Part shown: positions 1 through 5,987 of the stretch, piece by piece
Layout: the number at the start of each line of letters is the position of its first letter
Position numbering within the stretch: position 1 is the stretch's first letter
Assembly (NCBI GenBank): GCA_029820875.1
Contig: JALGUK010000167.1
Span: 1-5,987, forward strand
Length of the DNA: 5,987 nt
Direction: 5' to 3'
Source: Candidatus Zipacnadia bacterium
Lineage (GTDB): Bacteria > Armatimonadota > UBA5377 > JALGUK01
The notes under the pieces: model-generated
Seen by the model: only the letters and a program-made list of their open reading frames with translations
Told to the model about the DNA's origin: nothing
Databases searched by the model: none
Translations under genes and position numbers: made by a program

Positions 1-1896
1 CGGGTCGCTGTCGTTGGCCAAGACGTCCACGACGTTGGCTTCGCTGTCCTCCCACACCGCTTCCAGGTCATCAGCGGCAAGCGGAGACGTGTTCGTCGGT
101 GCGAACGCAATGCCGCTGATCGGGTAGTTTTTGCCGTAACGAGCGATTTGGCCCTCGTAAAACACATCGCCGCTGCTCACCAGGTAGACGAACAAGCCGT
201 CGTCGAACGAGCTGCCAAAACCTGTCCCCGCCGCGACGTAATAGGACGTGGGCGTCTCTTCCACGGGGATACCGAAGTTCTCCGCCCACGGATTGTACAC
301 CCACGTGTCCAGGTCCTTGTCGTAGTTGGGATCTAACAGGTCATACACGTTGGCGTCGCCCTCTGTGTGAATCGGACGGGGCTCCGTGTCCCCAAGCGCG
401 GGAACATAGCCCAGAACCTGATTGATGTCGCCCGTGAACGTCACGTCCGCGAACATCGACAGACCTAGCCCGTCGTTGGCGTGGAGACTGAAGGCGTAAC
501 CGTACAGGCCGTTGCCAAGCAACTGCGACGTATAGCTGATAGAGGGTGAGGGACAGCGGTTCACAGTAACAACCAGGATGTTGGCAGAATCCTGTTTACC
601 ATGGACCCAGAGGTTCTCCTGTGTGAACAGCCAGAAGAACGTCGAGGGGAACTCGTAGAGGTCGTACGTCCCGAACGCGACCGTGTTCAGTAGGCTGTTC
701 CTGGTAGCAAGGATGCCCATCAGGTCCTCGCTTGGCTGGACGGCATCGACGTGCCGCAGGCCCAAGAGCATGCCGACCAGGTGCGCGGCCGTGGTGCCGA
801 AGGCTGCACCCACGTCTGTAGCCGAGGAGTACGTCAGCTCAGGAGCGAAGTGGTCCCAATAGACCACGGCATCGTCCGTTCGGTCCAGGTTGCCGTAGTC
901 CACCGCATCGGCCTGGCTAAGGACGTCGTTGCCAGGGCCGAATAGCCCGGCAGCCTCGAAGCTGACGGTTGAGTAACTTCCGGCAGGCGTGTAGTGGGCG
1001 TAGACATCTACATCGTAGGCGTTGAAGATGCTCTGGATGCGGCTCTGCGTCGCGGAGATGATTTGGTTTCGAAGGAGGGCCGGATCACCGGGCAGGCCGG
1101 GGAATTCCGCAGCCACGTCGGAAGCGCTGAAGTCGCTGAAGTCGAGGTAGACCTGCTGCCCGGTTGTGCTGCGGTGCTGCTTGGTGACGGTGAGCGTATA
1201 GGTTCCGCTCGGGTTGCTGGCGAGGGCGTCCGGGTCGACCTGCGCCTGAACAGTGTAAACGCCGTCCTGGAGGAGCATCACGTCGATCTGCGTGGGGTCC
1301 GTCGTCCACAGGTCCAGGAAGCCCTCGTTGTCCTCGCTATAGCGGAAGAAGTCATTCGTCTGCGTCTCGGAGCTGATGTACTGAACCGTCTGCCCAGGCT
1401 TGAAGAAAGCCAGGGCGGAATCGAAACCTGCGGTAAGCTCGAGGCGGACCAGGTCACCCGCCTGGCCCTGGAAGGTGAAGTACTCGCGGTAATTCCCGGC
1501 GATGAACGACCCATTGACGACAGCCTGACCGTCGGCGAGGTCGTCCGTCAGATTCGCGTGGTCCAAGACCTTCCGGACGGCGCCGTAGAGATCAAGCCGC
1601 TTGAAGGTTAGGCCCGTGTTTGTGACGTTATCGTGGTCTGGGCTGCCAGCCTCGTCCACAACGTCATCTGCCGCATCAACGAGGAACTGGAGGATGTAGT
1701 CTTTGCTTGCGGATGTCACGCCCATGAAATCATTCAAGGCCTGCCCGACGAGAATGCCAGCTCCGGTCAGGAACGGCGTGGCCATGCTGGTGCCGCTCAT
1801 CGTGGCGTAGTATGTACCCGGATCGCCCGGATCGGTTCCCAGCCCAAGGGAGATGATCTTACCGCCGGGAGCCAGTAGGTCCATGCCCGACCAACG
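1..1896 (-). CDS. S8 protease C-terminal part: serine motif, PPC-like, degenerate metalloprotease-like and cadherin/Ig-like domains (partial, same gene as the 1897-2715 part)
   Basis: The frame resumes directly after the TAG and stays open to the left edge (codons 274-905, counting from the ATG at 2715 with the TAG as 273). It holds the missing third of the protease: LLAPGG, then GTSMATP with catalytic Ser310 (codon 1788-1786), and the domain ends near residue 385. Residues about 390-512 (REYFTFQGQAGD to YTLTVTK) resemble a bacterial pre-peptidase C-terminal (PPC) domain. From residue about 521 (QQVYLDFSDF) to 667 the segment resembles secreted zinc metalloproteases, but its motif HLVGMLLGLRH (645-655) lacks the Glu and the middle His. 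I do not recognise residues 668-870. Residues 875-905 (NTSPLAADD, then VDVLANDSDP) start a cadherin/Ig-like repeat that continues off the window. There is no strong start of its own: an ATG at 1884-1882 has only a weak GG-rich stretch before it. It is most simply the second half of one gene broken by a nonsense codon. Confidence 0.8.
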
Positions 1897-1899
1897 CTA
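1897..1899 (-). other. Single in-frame amber (TAG) codon interrupting the S8 protease
   Basis: Reading the minus strand, ...CysSerPheSer-TAG-ArgTrpSerGly... lies in the stretch that in related subtilases reads SFSxR followed by APG. The same reading frame is open on both sides, with recognisable S8 sequence before and after, so this is a point change and not a frameshift. Glutamine is a common residue at this place in planctomycete subtilases as I remember them, and CAG to TAG is one transition. The sequence alone cannot tell a real nonsense mutation from a base-call error or a recoded codon. Confidence 0.85.
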
Positions 1900-2715
1900 G
1901 GAGAAGCTGCAGAGGTAGTCCTGATCTGTGCTGCTATCCGTTGCGCCGTTCGACCAGTTGTAAGGGCCGCCCTTATCGGTCGACCATACGGCGCCCACCG
2001 AGACAGTATGCGGAGAGATGCCCGGGTAGGCCAAACCTTGCTCGCTGCTATACGTGTAGAAATCGTTGTCGGCCGCGGCACAAACGAAAACGCCAGCTTC
2101 GTCCAGCGCTTCGAGCTTGCTCTCTTCGCCGCCGGTGAACCAATCAGGGAAGAGCCCAAAGAGCGATGGAACAGAGGTAAAGTTGCCAAGCTGAGACCGA
2201 AGCGACAGGTTTACCGCGGTGATCCCGAAGGCCTCACGGTTGTCGATGACCCAGTCGAGGGCCTCCGCGATTGCCCCGGAACGACCGTGACCCTCAGAGT
2301 CTAGCGCCTTCAGCGCGATCACCTCAGCGTCCGTGGCGACGCCGGGATAGGCTGAATCGGTCGAGGCAATAATACCGGCCACGTGTGTGCCGTGGCCATT
2401 ATCATCGAGGGGGTCGCCGTCATCGTTGAAGAAGTCATAGCCGTGGACGTCGTCGATATAGCCGTTGCCGTCATCGTCGATGCCGTTCCCCGCCGTCTCG
2501 CCTGGGTTTGTCCAGATGTTGCCAGAAAACGCCGGATGGTTGTAATTGACGCCGGTGTCAATGACGGCCACCGTCTGAGCTGCCCCGGTTAGGCTGGGCC
2601 ACGTGCTCCTGACCAGATCGAGGCCGATTAGCTCAGTATCTGTTGATAGGAGCAGCCGCGGCTCCAGCGGCTCCAGCGCCGGGCGGTAGTTATTCGAAGG
2701 TGCGAATCCGCGCAT
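1897..2715 (-). CDS. Subtilisin-like S8 serine protease, N-terminal part (ends at in-frame TAG)
   Basis: This is the first 272 codons of a secreted S8-family serine endopeptidase. Residues 14-24 read LEPLEPRLLLS, the LEPR-XLL motif found near the N-terminus of many exported planctomycete proteins. The S8 domain begins near residue 45. Catalytic Asp53 lies in VAVIDTG, catalytic His108 in GHGTHVAG, and the oxyanion Asn217 in CAAADND. An acidic loop at residues 77-106 (DDDGNGYIDD and following) resembles calcium-binding loops of related subtilases. I chose the ATG at 2715-2713 because it puts the LEPR motif close to the N-terminus and follows an AGGGG ribosome-binding site. An in-frame ATG at 2811 would add 32 residues but sits only nine bases from a perfect -10 box. 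The frame stops at TAG 1899-1897, before the catalytic serine, so this fragment alone cannot be an active protease. The rest continues in the same frame to the left edge. Family call is firm; functional state is not. Confidence 0.88.
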   Translation of the reverse strand: MRGFAPSNNYRPALEPLEPRLLLSTDTELIGLDLVRSTWPSLTGAAQTVAVIDTGVNYNHPAFSGNIWTNPGETAGNGIDDDGNGYIDDVHGYDFFNDDGDPLDDNGHGTHVAGIIASTDSAYPGVATDAEVIALKALDSEGHGRSGAIAEALDWVIDNREAFGITAVNLSLRSQLGNFTSVPSLFGLFPDWFTGGEESKLEALDEAGVFVCAAADNDFYTYSSEQGLAYPGISPHTVSVGAVWSTDKGGPYNWSNGATDSSTDQDYLCSFS

Positions 2716-2773
2716 GATCGTTTCCCCTTTTCCCAGCACATGACTCCCCAAAGACGCGCCCAGCCCCGGCACG

Positions 2774-2814
2774 CAGGCAATTATCACCCCAATCCCCCGC
2801 CTCCCAGGCAATTA
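2774..2814. repeat. 10-bp direct repeat CAGGCAATTA, two copies 31 bp apart
   Basis: CAGGCAATTA occurs at 2774-2783 and again at 2805-2814. The start-to-start distance is 31 bp, close to three helical turns. The right copy overlaps the predicted transcription start of the protease gene and the left copy lies in its early leader. A shorter GGCAAT is seen again at 2835-2840 between the promoter boxes. This arrangement would suit a regulator binding one face of the DNA, but no binding protein can be named. Confidence 0.4.
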
Positions 2815-2819
2815 CCGGC

Positions 2820-2847
2820 ATTATACCGCGCATCGGCAATCCGCCAA
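2820..2847 (-). promoter_or_regulatory. Candidate sigma-70-type promoter of the S8 protease gene
   Basis: On the minus strand a perfect TATAAT -10 box lies at 2825-2820. A TTGGCG -35-like box (four of six consensus bases) lies at 2847-2842, with a 16-base spacer. Transcription would begin near 2813, giving a leader of about 98 bases before the ATG at 2715. This supports the downstream ATG over the one at 2811. Sigma factor use is inferred from the match only. Confidence 0.5.
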
Positions 2848-2938
2848 TCGCGGCCGCGTGCCAGTCCCGACCGCCCCAGCGAGCGGCGAAGGCTTAACAA
2901 CGTCCCAGCGCTGCGCTTATGTGATTCTGGCCGGCGGA

Positions 2939-2954
2939 CGCTTGCCGGCAAGCG
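2939..2954. repeat. Perfect 16-bp palindrome CGCTTGCCGGCAAGCG
   Basis: Both strands read CGCTTGCCGGCAAGCG with no mismatch. It lies in noncoding DNA about 115 bp upstream of the protease -10 box and about 140 bp upstream of the cas3 -35 box. No T-tract follows on either strand, so it is not an intrinsic terminator. A dimeric regulator site or a small hairpin are both possible. The half-sequence CGCTTGCCG recurs at 3139-3147 in the cas3 leader. Confidence 0.45.
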
Positions 2955-3079
2955 ACGAACTCAGACCGAGGCGACACGGATGCCGTTCTGTTCAGGCGGA
3001 AACGGCACGGCAAACAGCCATCGAGACTGCCACGGCGGTTCTCTCGGCCGCTTGAGCTGCTGCGCTTGGCCCGCGTGCG

Positions 3080-3096
3080 CCTTGAAGGTAACCTTG
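3080..3096. promoter_or_regulatory. Overlapping dyads abutting the cas3 -35 box, possible operator
   Basis: CCTT-G-AAGG (3080-3088) and AAGGT-A-ACCTT (3085-3095) are two short inverted repeats that share an arm. CCTTG is also directly repeated 12 bp apart (3080-3084 and 3092-3096). The right arm covers the first bases of the candidate -35 element, so a bound protein could block or help RNA polymerase. The elements are short and could arise by chance. Confidence 0.3.
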
Positions 3097-3122
3097 CTGA
3101 GGTTTCTGATCTGTTGTATACT
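3094..3122 (+). promoter_or_regulatory. Candidate sigma-70-type promoter of cas3
   Basis: TTGCTG (-35-like, three of six consensus bases) at 3094-3099 and TATACT (-10, five of six) at 3117-3122 are separated by the optimal 17 bases. Transcription would start near 3129, leaving a leader of about 35 bases before the cas3 ATG. The strong -10 and weak -35 suggest a promoter that could depend on an activator or be held low. It would drive cas3 and, by close spacing, the following cas genes. Confidence 0.5.
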
Positions 3123-3152
3123 TTTGCAGAAGGCTGTCCGCTTGCCGACGGC

Positions 3153-3162
3153 GGGGGGAAGG
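3153..3162 (+). promoter_or_regulatory. Purine-rich ribosome-binding site that fixes the cas3 start
   Basis: The run GGGGGGAAGG lies directly before the ATG at 3164. The G-run ends five bases from the start codon, whereas GGAAGG is only one base away. An in-frame TGA at 3107-3109 and no ATG, GTG or TTG between it and 3164 make this ATG the only sensible start. Confidence 0.6.
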
Positions 3163-3163
3163 T

Positions 3164-5839
3164 ATGTACGGCGGTGTTTATCTAGGCCTTTGGGGAAAGC
3201 TGCCTGAGCACGATGGGGAGCAGACGCACCCTCTCATTTGCCACCTTCTTGATACCGGGTACGTCACCGCTGCTATCTGGTCGCGGCTGCCGAGCGGCTC
3301 CATCAAGCGCGCCCTGTCGGGGGCTTTGGGTCTCGGCGAGGAGGCGGCCGGCAAGTGGTTGGCCTTCTGGGCTTCTCTGCACGACATCGGCAAGGCGACG
3401 CCGGTCTTCCAAGGGGTCGCCGCGCGGCGCCATTCGGAGGTAATGTTGGCCCTGAAACGGGCTGACTTCAAGTTCGGAGGTCCGCAACGACGTGTCCGTC
3501 ACGACGTACTGGGCAAGGCCATCCTCGACGAAATGTTGGCAGACGAATCGCAGCCGGGCGCGCTGCCCTGGGATATCTGCCGACAGGTGGCGACGGTGCT
3601 CGGCGGACACCACGGGATCTTCCCCTTGGCCAGCCAACTCCGCGGGCTACGCTGGAGCATCGGGTCAGATAGATGGGCGGAGCAGCGCAAAGCCATTCAT
3701 TCGGCTTTGGTCGATCACTGGGGGGTCTCCGAACTGCCGCGTCCGCACAGCCCGAGCAAAGCCGATCAAGCAATGTGGATGGTCCTGGGTGGCTTGATCT
3801 CGGCCGCCGACTGGATCGCATCTTTGGAAGATAGCTTTCCATACGCCGGGTCGTCCGTGGACCTGGAATCCTACATCGCGGAACTGCCGGGCAAAGCGGC
3901 CAAAGCCCTCGACCATATCGGCTGGCAGAGCTGGCAGCCTGCGGGGGAGGAGAGAAACTTCGAGGCAGTCTTTGGACGGAAACCCTATGAGATGCAGCAA
4001 CTGGCCGAGGCGGCCGGGAGAGAGCTGACCGGGCCGAGCATGGTACTCATCGAAGCGCCCATGGGGTTGGGCAAGACTGAGGCTGCGTTTCGGCTCATCG
4101 AGGACTTTGTGCGAAGGTTCAAGCAGCCGGGGGCCTACATCGCGCTGCCGACGCAGGCGACGAGCAATCAGATGTTCCGGCGATTCCTAAATTTCCTGAA
4201 CCGTTTCGTGGTCGAGGGAACGGCCGATCTGCGTCTATTGCACCAGCAGGCGATGCTCAGCCCGGACTTCCAGCGGCTGCGGCCGACCTCAGTGGGGGAA
4301 GGCGGCGACGGCGGATCGCCGACGGTGGCCGCGCACGAATGGTTTGCCGCCTCAAAGCGCGGACTGCTGGCGCCGTTTGGCGTGGGGACGGTAGATCAGG
4401 CGCTGCTGTCGGTTCTCCAGACGCGCCACTTCTTCGTCCGATTGTTCGGCCTGGCCGGCAAAGTCGTTGTCTTCGACGAAGTGCACGCGTATGACACCTA
4501 CACGTCCGAGTTGCTGAAGCAGTTGATCCGCTGGTTGGGCAAGCTTGGCTGCTCGGTAGTCTTGCTGTCTGCAACGTTGCCCAGACCGTACCCCCGAATC
4601 AGCGTACTGGGCAAAGCGGGGGGCCGTTCTTGGCACGTGGCTTCCTGTCCGCGCAAGATCATTCATCTGCGTACGGTGCCGTCCGATCAGGCGCAGCTCG
4701 CATCCCGGCTCGCAGAGGCCCTGAGTGGGGGAGGCTGCGCTGCCTGCGTCTGCAACACGGTGGGCCGCGCCCAGCGGCTCTACGAAGCGATCCGACGGAG
4801 ATTCTCCGAGGACGACTGCGAGTTGGAGCTGCTCCACGCCCGCTTCCCCGCTGGAGACCGTCGTCGGAAGGAAGATCGGGTCATTTGCCGGTTCGGCAAG
4901 GAGGGCTGGGGCAAACAGCAGCGGCCCGGCAAGGCCGTGGTGGTTGCAACGCAGGTGATCGAGCAGAGCCTGGACCTGGACTTCGACCTAATGGTGACGG
5001 ACCACGCGCCGGTGGACTTGGTGCTTCAGCGGGCCGGACGGCTGCATCGGCATGCGGAAGTCGATGGCCGAAGCACCTTGCGGCCGCCCGGGCTTGCCAA
5101 CCCGTCGCTGTGGATCGCCGTGGACGTGCCACCCGAAGGGCAAATCCCCACCTTCGGCGTGGACGAGCGTATCTACGAGGGTTACCTCCTGCTGCGGTCG
5201 TACCTGGCCTTGGTTCGCTTCGGCCCGGAACGGCTGGCGATCCCAGATGACCTTGAGCGGCTTGTCGAACAGGTTTACGGCGAGGAAGAACCGTGGCCGC
5301 TGGACGAGAACTGGAATCAGGCCTTAGCCCTGGCCCGGCAGGAATTGGCGCCTGTCGAGCGCAGCGATAGGTTCGCTGCGCAGGTTCGCGAGATTTGCGA
5401 TCCCGAGCATCCTGACGGCGTCCTAGACCATTGGAGCCAGGACCTCGGGGAGGATGAGTCCGTCGCGGCACAGGCCGGCTTGAGCGGCTTGACACGGAAG
5501 GCCTTGCCCAGCGTTCGCGTGGTCTGCCTGCACGAAGTCGAGGGTCGAACCTGCCTGGACCCGGAGGGGCGACAGCCCGTTGACCTGGACCGCCCGCCGG
5601 ACCGCGAACTCCTTCTAGGCCTTCTGGATCGGTCGCTTTCCCTAACGCATCAGGGCCTTGTTCACCATTTCCAGAAGCAGTGTCTGCCGAAGGGCTGGCG
5701 CAAAGCCCCAATCTTGCGCAATTGCAGGCCGTTGATCCTGCTCGAATCGGAAACTCGCATCGGCAAGCACACGGTACGACTCGATCATGACCTGGGGATC
5801 ATCATTGCCAAGGAAGAAACCATATCAAAGGAAGATTGA
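3164..5839 (+). CDS. cas3: CRISPR-associated nuclease/helicase Cas3 (type I-E)
   Basis: Cas3 is the DNA-degrading effector of type I CRISPR-Cas: once Cascade has opened a target, it nicks, unwinds 3'-5' and shreds the displaced strand. The 891-aa length is normal for a full Cas3. The N-terminal HD nuclease (about 1-225) shows candidate metal ligands His27, His73-Asp74 (HDIGK), His113, His149-His150 and Asp216. The superfamily 2 helicase follows: Walker A PMGLGKTEA with Lys304-Thr305, motif Ia ALPTQATSNQ, motif II DEVH (438-441), motif III LSATLP (469-473), motif V VATQVIEQSLD (594-604) and motif VI QRAGRLHR (622-629). The remainder from about 690 is the Cas3 C-terminal domain. The opening LWGKLPEHDGEQTHPL is typical of the family. 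No catalytic motif is missing and there is no frameshift, so it looks active. It has its own candidate promoter and stops two bases before cas8e. The subtype rests mainly on that neighbour. Confidence 0.97.
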   Translation: MYGGVYLGLWGKLPEHDGEQTHPLICHLLDTGYVTAAIWSRLPSGSIKRALSGALGLGEEAAGKWLAFWASLHDIGKATPVFQGVAARRHSEVMLALKRADFKFGGPQRRVRHDVLGKAILDEMLADESQPGALPWDICRQVATVLGGHHGIFPLASQLRGLRWSIGSDRWAEQRKAIHSALVDHWGVSELPRPHSPSKADQAMWMVLGGLISAADWIASLEDSFPYAGSSVDLESYIAELPGKAAKALDHIGWQSWQPAGEERNFEAVFGRKPYEMQQLAEAAGRELTGPSMVLIEAPMGLGKTEAAFRLIEDFVRRFKQPGAYIALPTQATSNQMFRRFLNFLNRFVVEGTADLRLLHQQAMLSPDFQRLRPTSVGEGGDGGSPTVAAHEWFAASKRGLLAPFGVGTVDQALLSVLQTRHFFVRLFGLAGKVVVFDEVHAYDTYTSELLKQLIRWLGKLGCSVVLLSATLPRPYPRISVLGKAGGRSWHVASCPRKIIHLRTVPSDQAQLASRLAEALSGGGCAACVCNTVGRAQRLYEAIRRRFSEDDCELELLHARFPAGDRRRKEDRVICRFGKEGWGKQQRPGKAVVVATQVIEQSLDLDFDLMVTDHAPVDLVLQRAGRLHRHAEVDGRSTLRPPGLANPSLWIAVDVPPEGQIPTFGVDERIYEGYLLLRSYLALVRFGPERLAIPDDLERLVEQVYGEEEPWPLDENWNQALALARQELAPVERSDRFAAQVREICDPEHPDGVLDHWSQDLGEDESVAAQAGLSGLTRKALPSVRVVCLHEVEGRTCLDPEGRQPVDLDRPPDRELLLGLLDRSLSLTHQGLVHHFQKQCLPKGWRKAPILRNCRPLILLESETRIGKHTVRLDHDLGIIIAKEETISKED
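5827..5834 (+). promoter_or_regulatory. Ribosome-binding site of cas8e inside the cas3 3' end
   Basis: AAAGGAAG lies within the last codons of cas3, with its AGGA core nine bases before the ATG at 5842. The cas3 TGA is at 5837-5839, so translation of the two genes is probably coupled. Confidence 0.6.
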
Positions 5840-5841
5840 AC

Positions 5842-5987
5842 ATGAGACATTCCTACAACCTTGTGGACGAGGGTTTCATCCCTTGTGTCTTTCCCGACGG
5901 CCGCAGGCGGGAGCTGGGGCTCAGGGAGACGTTGGCATCCGCCCACGAGATCCGCGAGATTCGGGACGATTCCCCTCTCGTGACGCT
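5842..5987 (+). CDS. cas8e: Cascade large subunit Cas8e (Cse1/CasA), N-terminal fragment
   Basis: This gene runs off the right edge with 48 complete codons visible. Cas8e is the large subunit of type I-E Cascade; it recognises the PAM, helps open the target and recruits Cas3. The residues YNLVDEGFIPCVFPDG (5-20), then LGLRETLASAHEIREI and DDSPLV, match the usual Cse1 opening of the form FNLxxxxWIPVxxxDG, SLRELLxxAHxxxxI and xSPLV. The usual Trp of 'WIP' is Phe12 here. It begins two bases after the cas3 stop with a good ribosome-binding site and is surely in the same operon. The rest of the protein, including the regions that contact PAM and Cas3, lies outside the window. Other Cas8-type large subunits are a less likely alternative. 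Confidence 0.85.
   Translation, partial: MRHSYNLVDEGFIPCVFPDGRRRELGLRETLASAHEIREIRDDSPLVT

Larger units (their letters stand above)
2716..3163. other. Divergent intergenic region between the protease gene and cas3
   Basis: About 450 bp with no convincing gene. It carries a minus-strand promoter for the protease near its left end and a plus-strand promoter for cas3 near its right end, so it needs no terminator and I see none. Between them lie a perfect 16-bp palindrome (2939-2954), a 10-bp direct repeat (2774-2783 and 2805-2814) and overlapping small dyads (3080-3096). The open frames crossing it are rich in Arg, Pro and Ala with no recognisable domain, and the longest plus-strand one runs through the cas3 promoter and start. 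No CRISPR-type repeat, tRNA fold or transposon end was visible. Confidence 0.7.

Noticed and set aside
994..1611. Plus-strand open frame of 205 codons
   Set aside because: It is antisense to the protease frame, which shows recognisable domains (PPC-like and others) across the same DNA. The plus-strand translation has no recognisable motif and no clear ribosome-binding site.
1897..1899. Frameshift as the cause of the broken protease gene
   Set aside because: The frame is identical on both sides of the stop and the protein sequence reads correctly without any indel, so only a substitution is needed.
2716..2811. ATG at 2811-2809 as the start of the protease (32 extra residues)
   Set aside because: It would lie only nine bases from the perfect TATAAT and push the LEPR-XLL motif to around residue 50. 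The ATG at 2715 has a better-placed ribosome-binding site.
2939..2954. Intrinsic terminator at the 16-bp palindrome
   Set aside because: No T-run follows on either strand, and both neighbouring genes point away from the region, so no transcript should end here.
2716..3163. CRISPR array or leader next to cas3
   Set aside because: No repeat of 21-37 bases recurs at regular spacing. The only repeats are 9-10 bases long and occur twice.
2740..3207. Plus-strand open frame of 155 codons through the intergenic region
   Set aside because: It crosses the cas3 promoter, ribosome-binding site and start in another frame, and has low-complexity Arg/Pro/Ala-rich composition with no motif.
4881..5711. Minus-strand open frame of 276 codons opposite cas3
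   Set aside because: It is rich in Arg, Pro and Gly and lies entirely across conserved Cas3 helicase and C-terminal sequence. This is a common shadow in GC-rich DNA.

Overview
The window looks like a chromosomal piece from a GC-rich planctomycete or a close relative. The main clue is the 'LEPLEPRLLLS' motif near the N-terminus of the minus-strand protein. It matches the LEPR-XLL N-terminal motif that is widespread in large exported proteins of Planctomycetes. The acidic, multidomain, secreted architecture of that protein fits the same group. This assignment rests on motifs only.

Layout: positions 1-2715 (minus strand) hold a large subtilisin-like (S8) serine protease gene that runs off the left edge. 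It is read as an N-terminal LEPR-XLL segment, the S8 catalytic domain, a PPC-like beta domain, a metalloprotease-like domain whose zinc motif is degenerate, an unrecognised region, and the start of a cadherin/Ig-like 'VLANDSDP' repeat. A single in-frame TAG at 1897-1899 cuts the catalytic domain between the Asp/His/Asn residues and the GTSMATP serine motif. The frame is otherwise open for about 905 codons, so as written the gene is a pseudogene, a recoded gene or a sequencing error.

Positions 2716-3163 form a divergent intergenic region of about 450 bp. It holds a candidate promoter for each flanking gene, a perfect 16-bp palindrome, a 10-bp direct repeat near the predicted protease transcription start, and overlapping small dyads against the cas3 -35 box. 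I see no CRISPR repeat, tRNA or intrinsic terminator there.

Positions 3164-5839 (plus strand) encode a complete, apparently intact 891-aa Cas3 HD nuclease-helicase. Two bases after its stop, a second cas gene starts at 5842 and runs off the right edge. Its 48 visible residues match the N-terminus of Cas8e (Cse1/CasA). The order cas3-cas8e indicates the start of a type I-E CRISPR-Cas operon: Cas8e belongs to Cascade, which recognises target DNA, and Cas3 is recruited to unwind and degrade it. The remaining cas genes and the array would lie to the right. The protease and the CRISPR operon are divergently transcribed, and nothing visible links them functionally.

I found no convincing new biological system. 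The items most worth a second look are the lone amber codon in the protease, its degenerate metzincin-like motif, and the dyads upstream of cas3.
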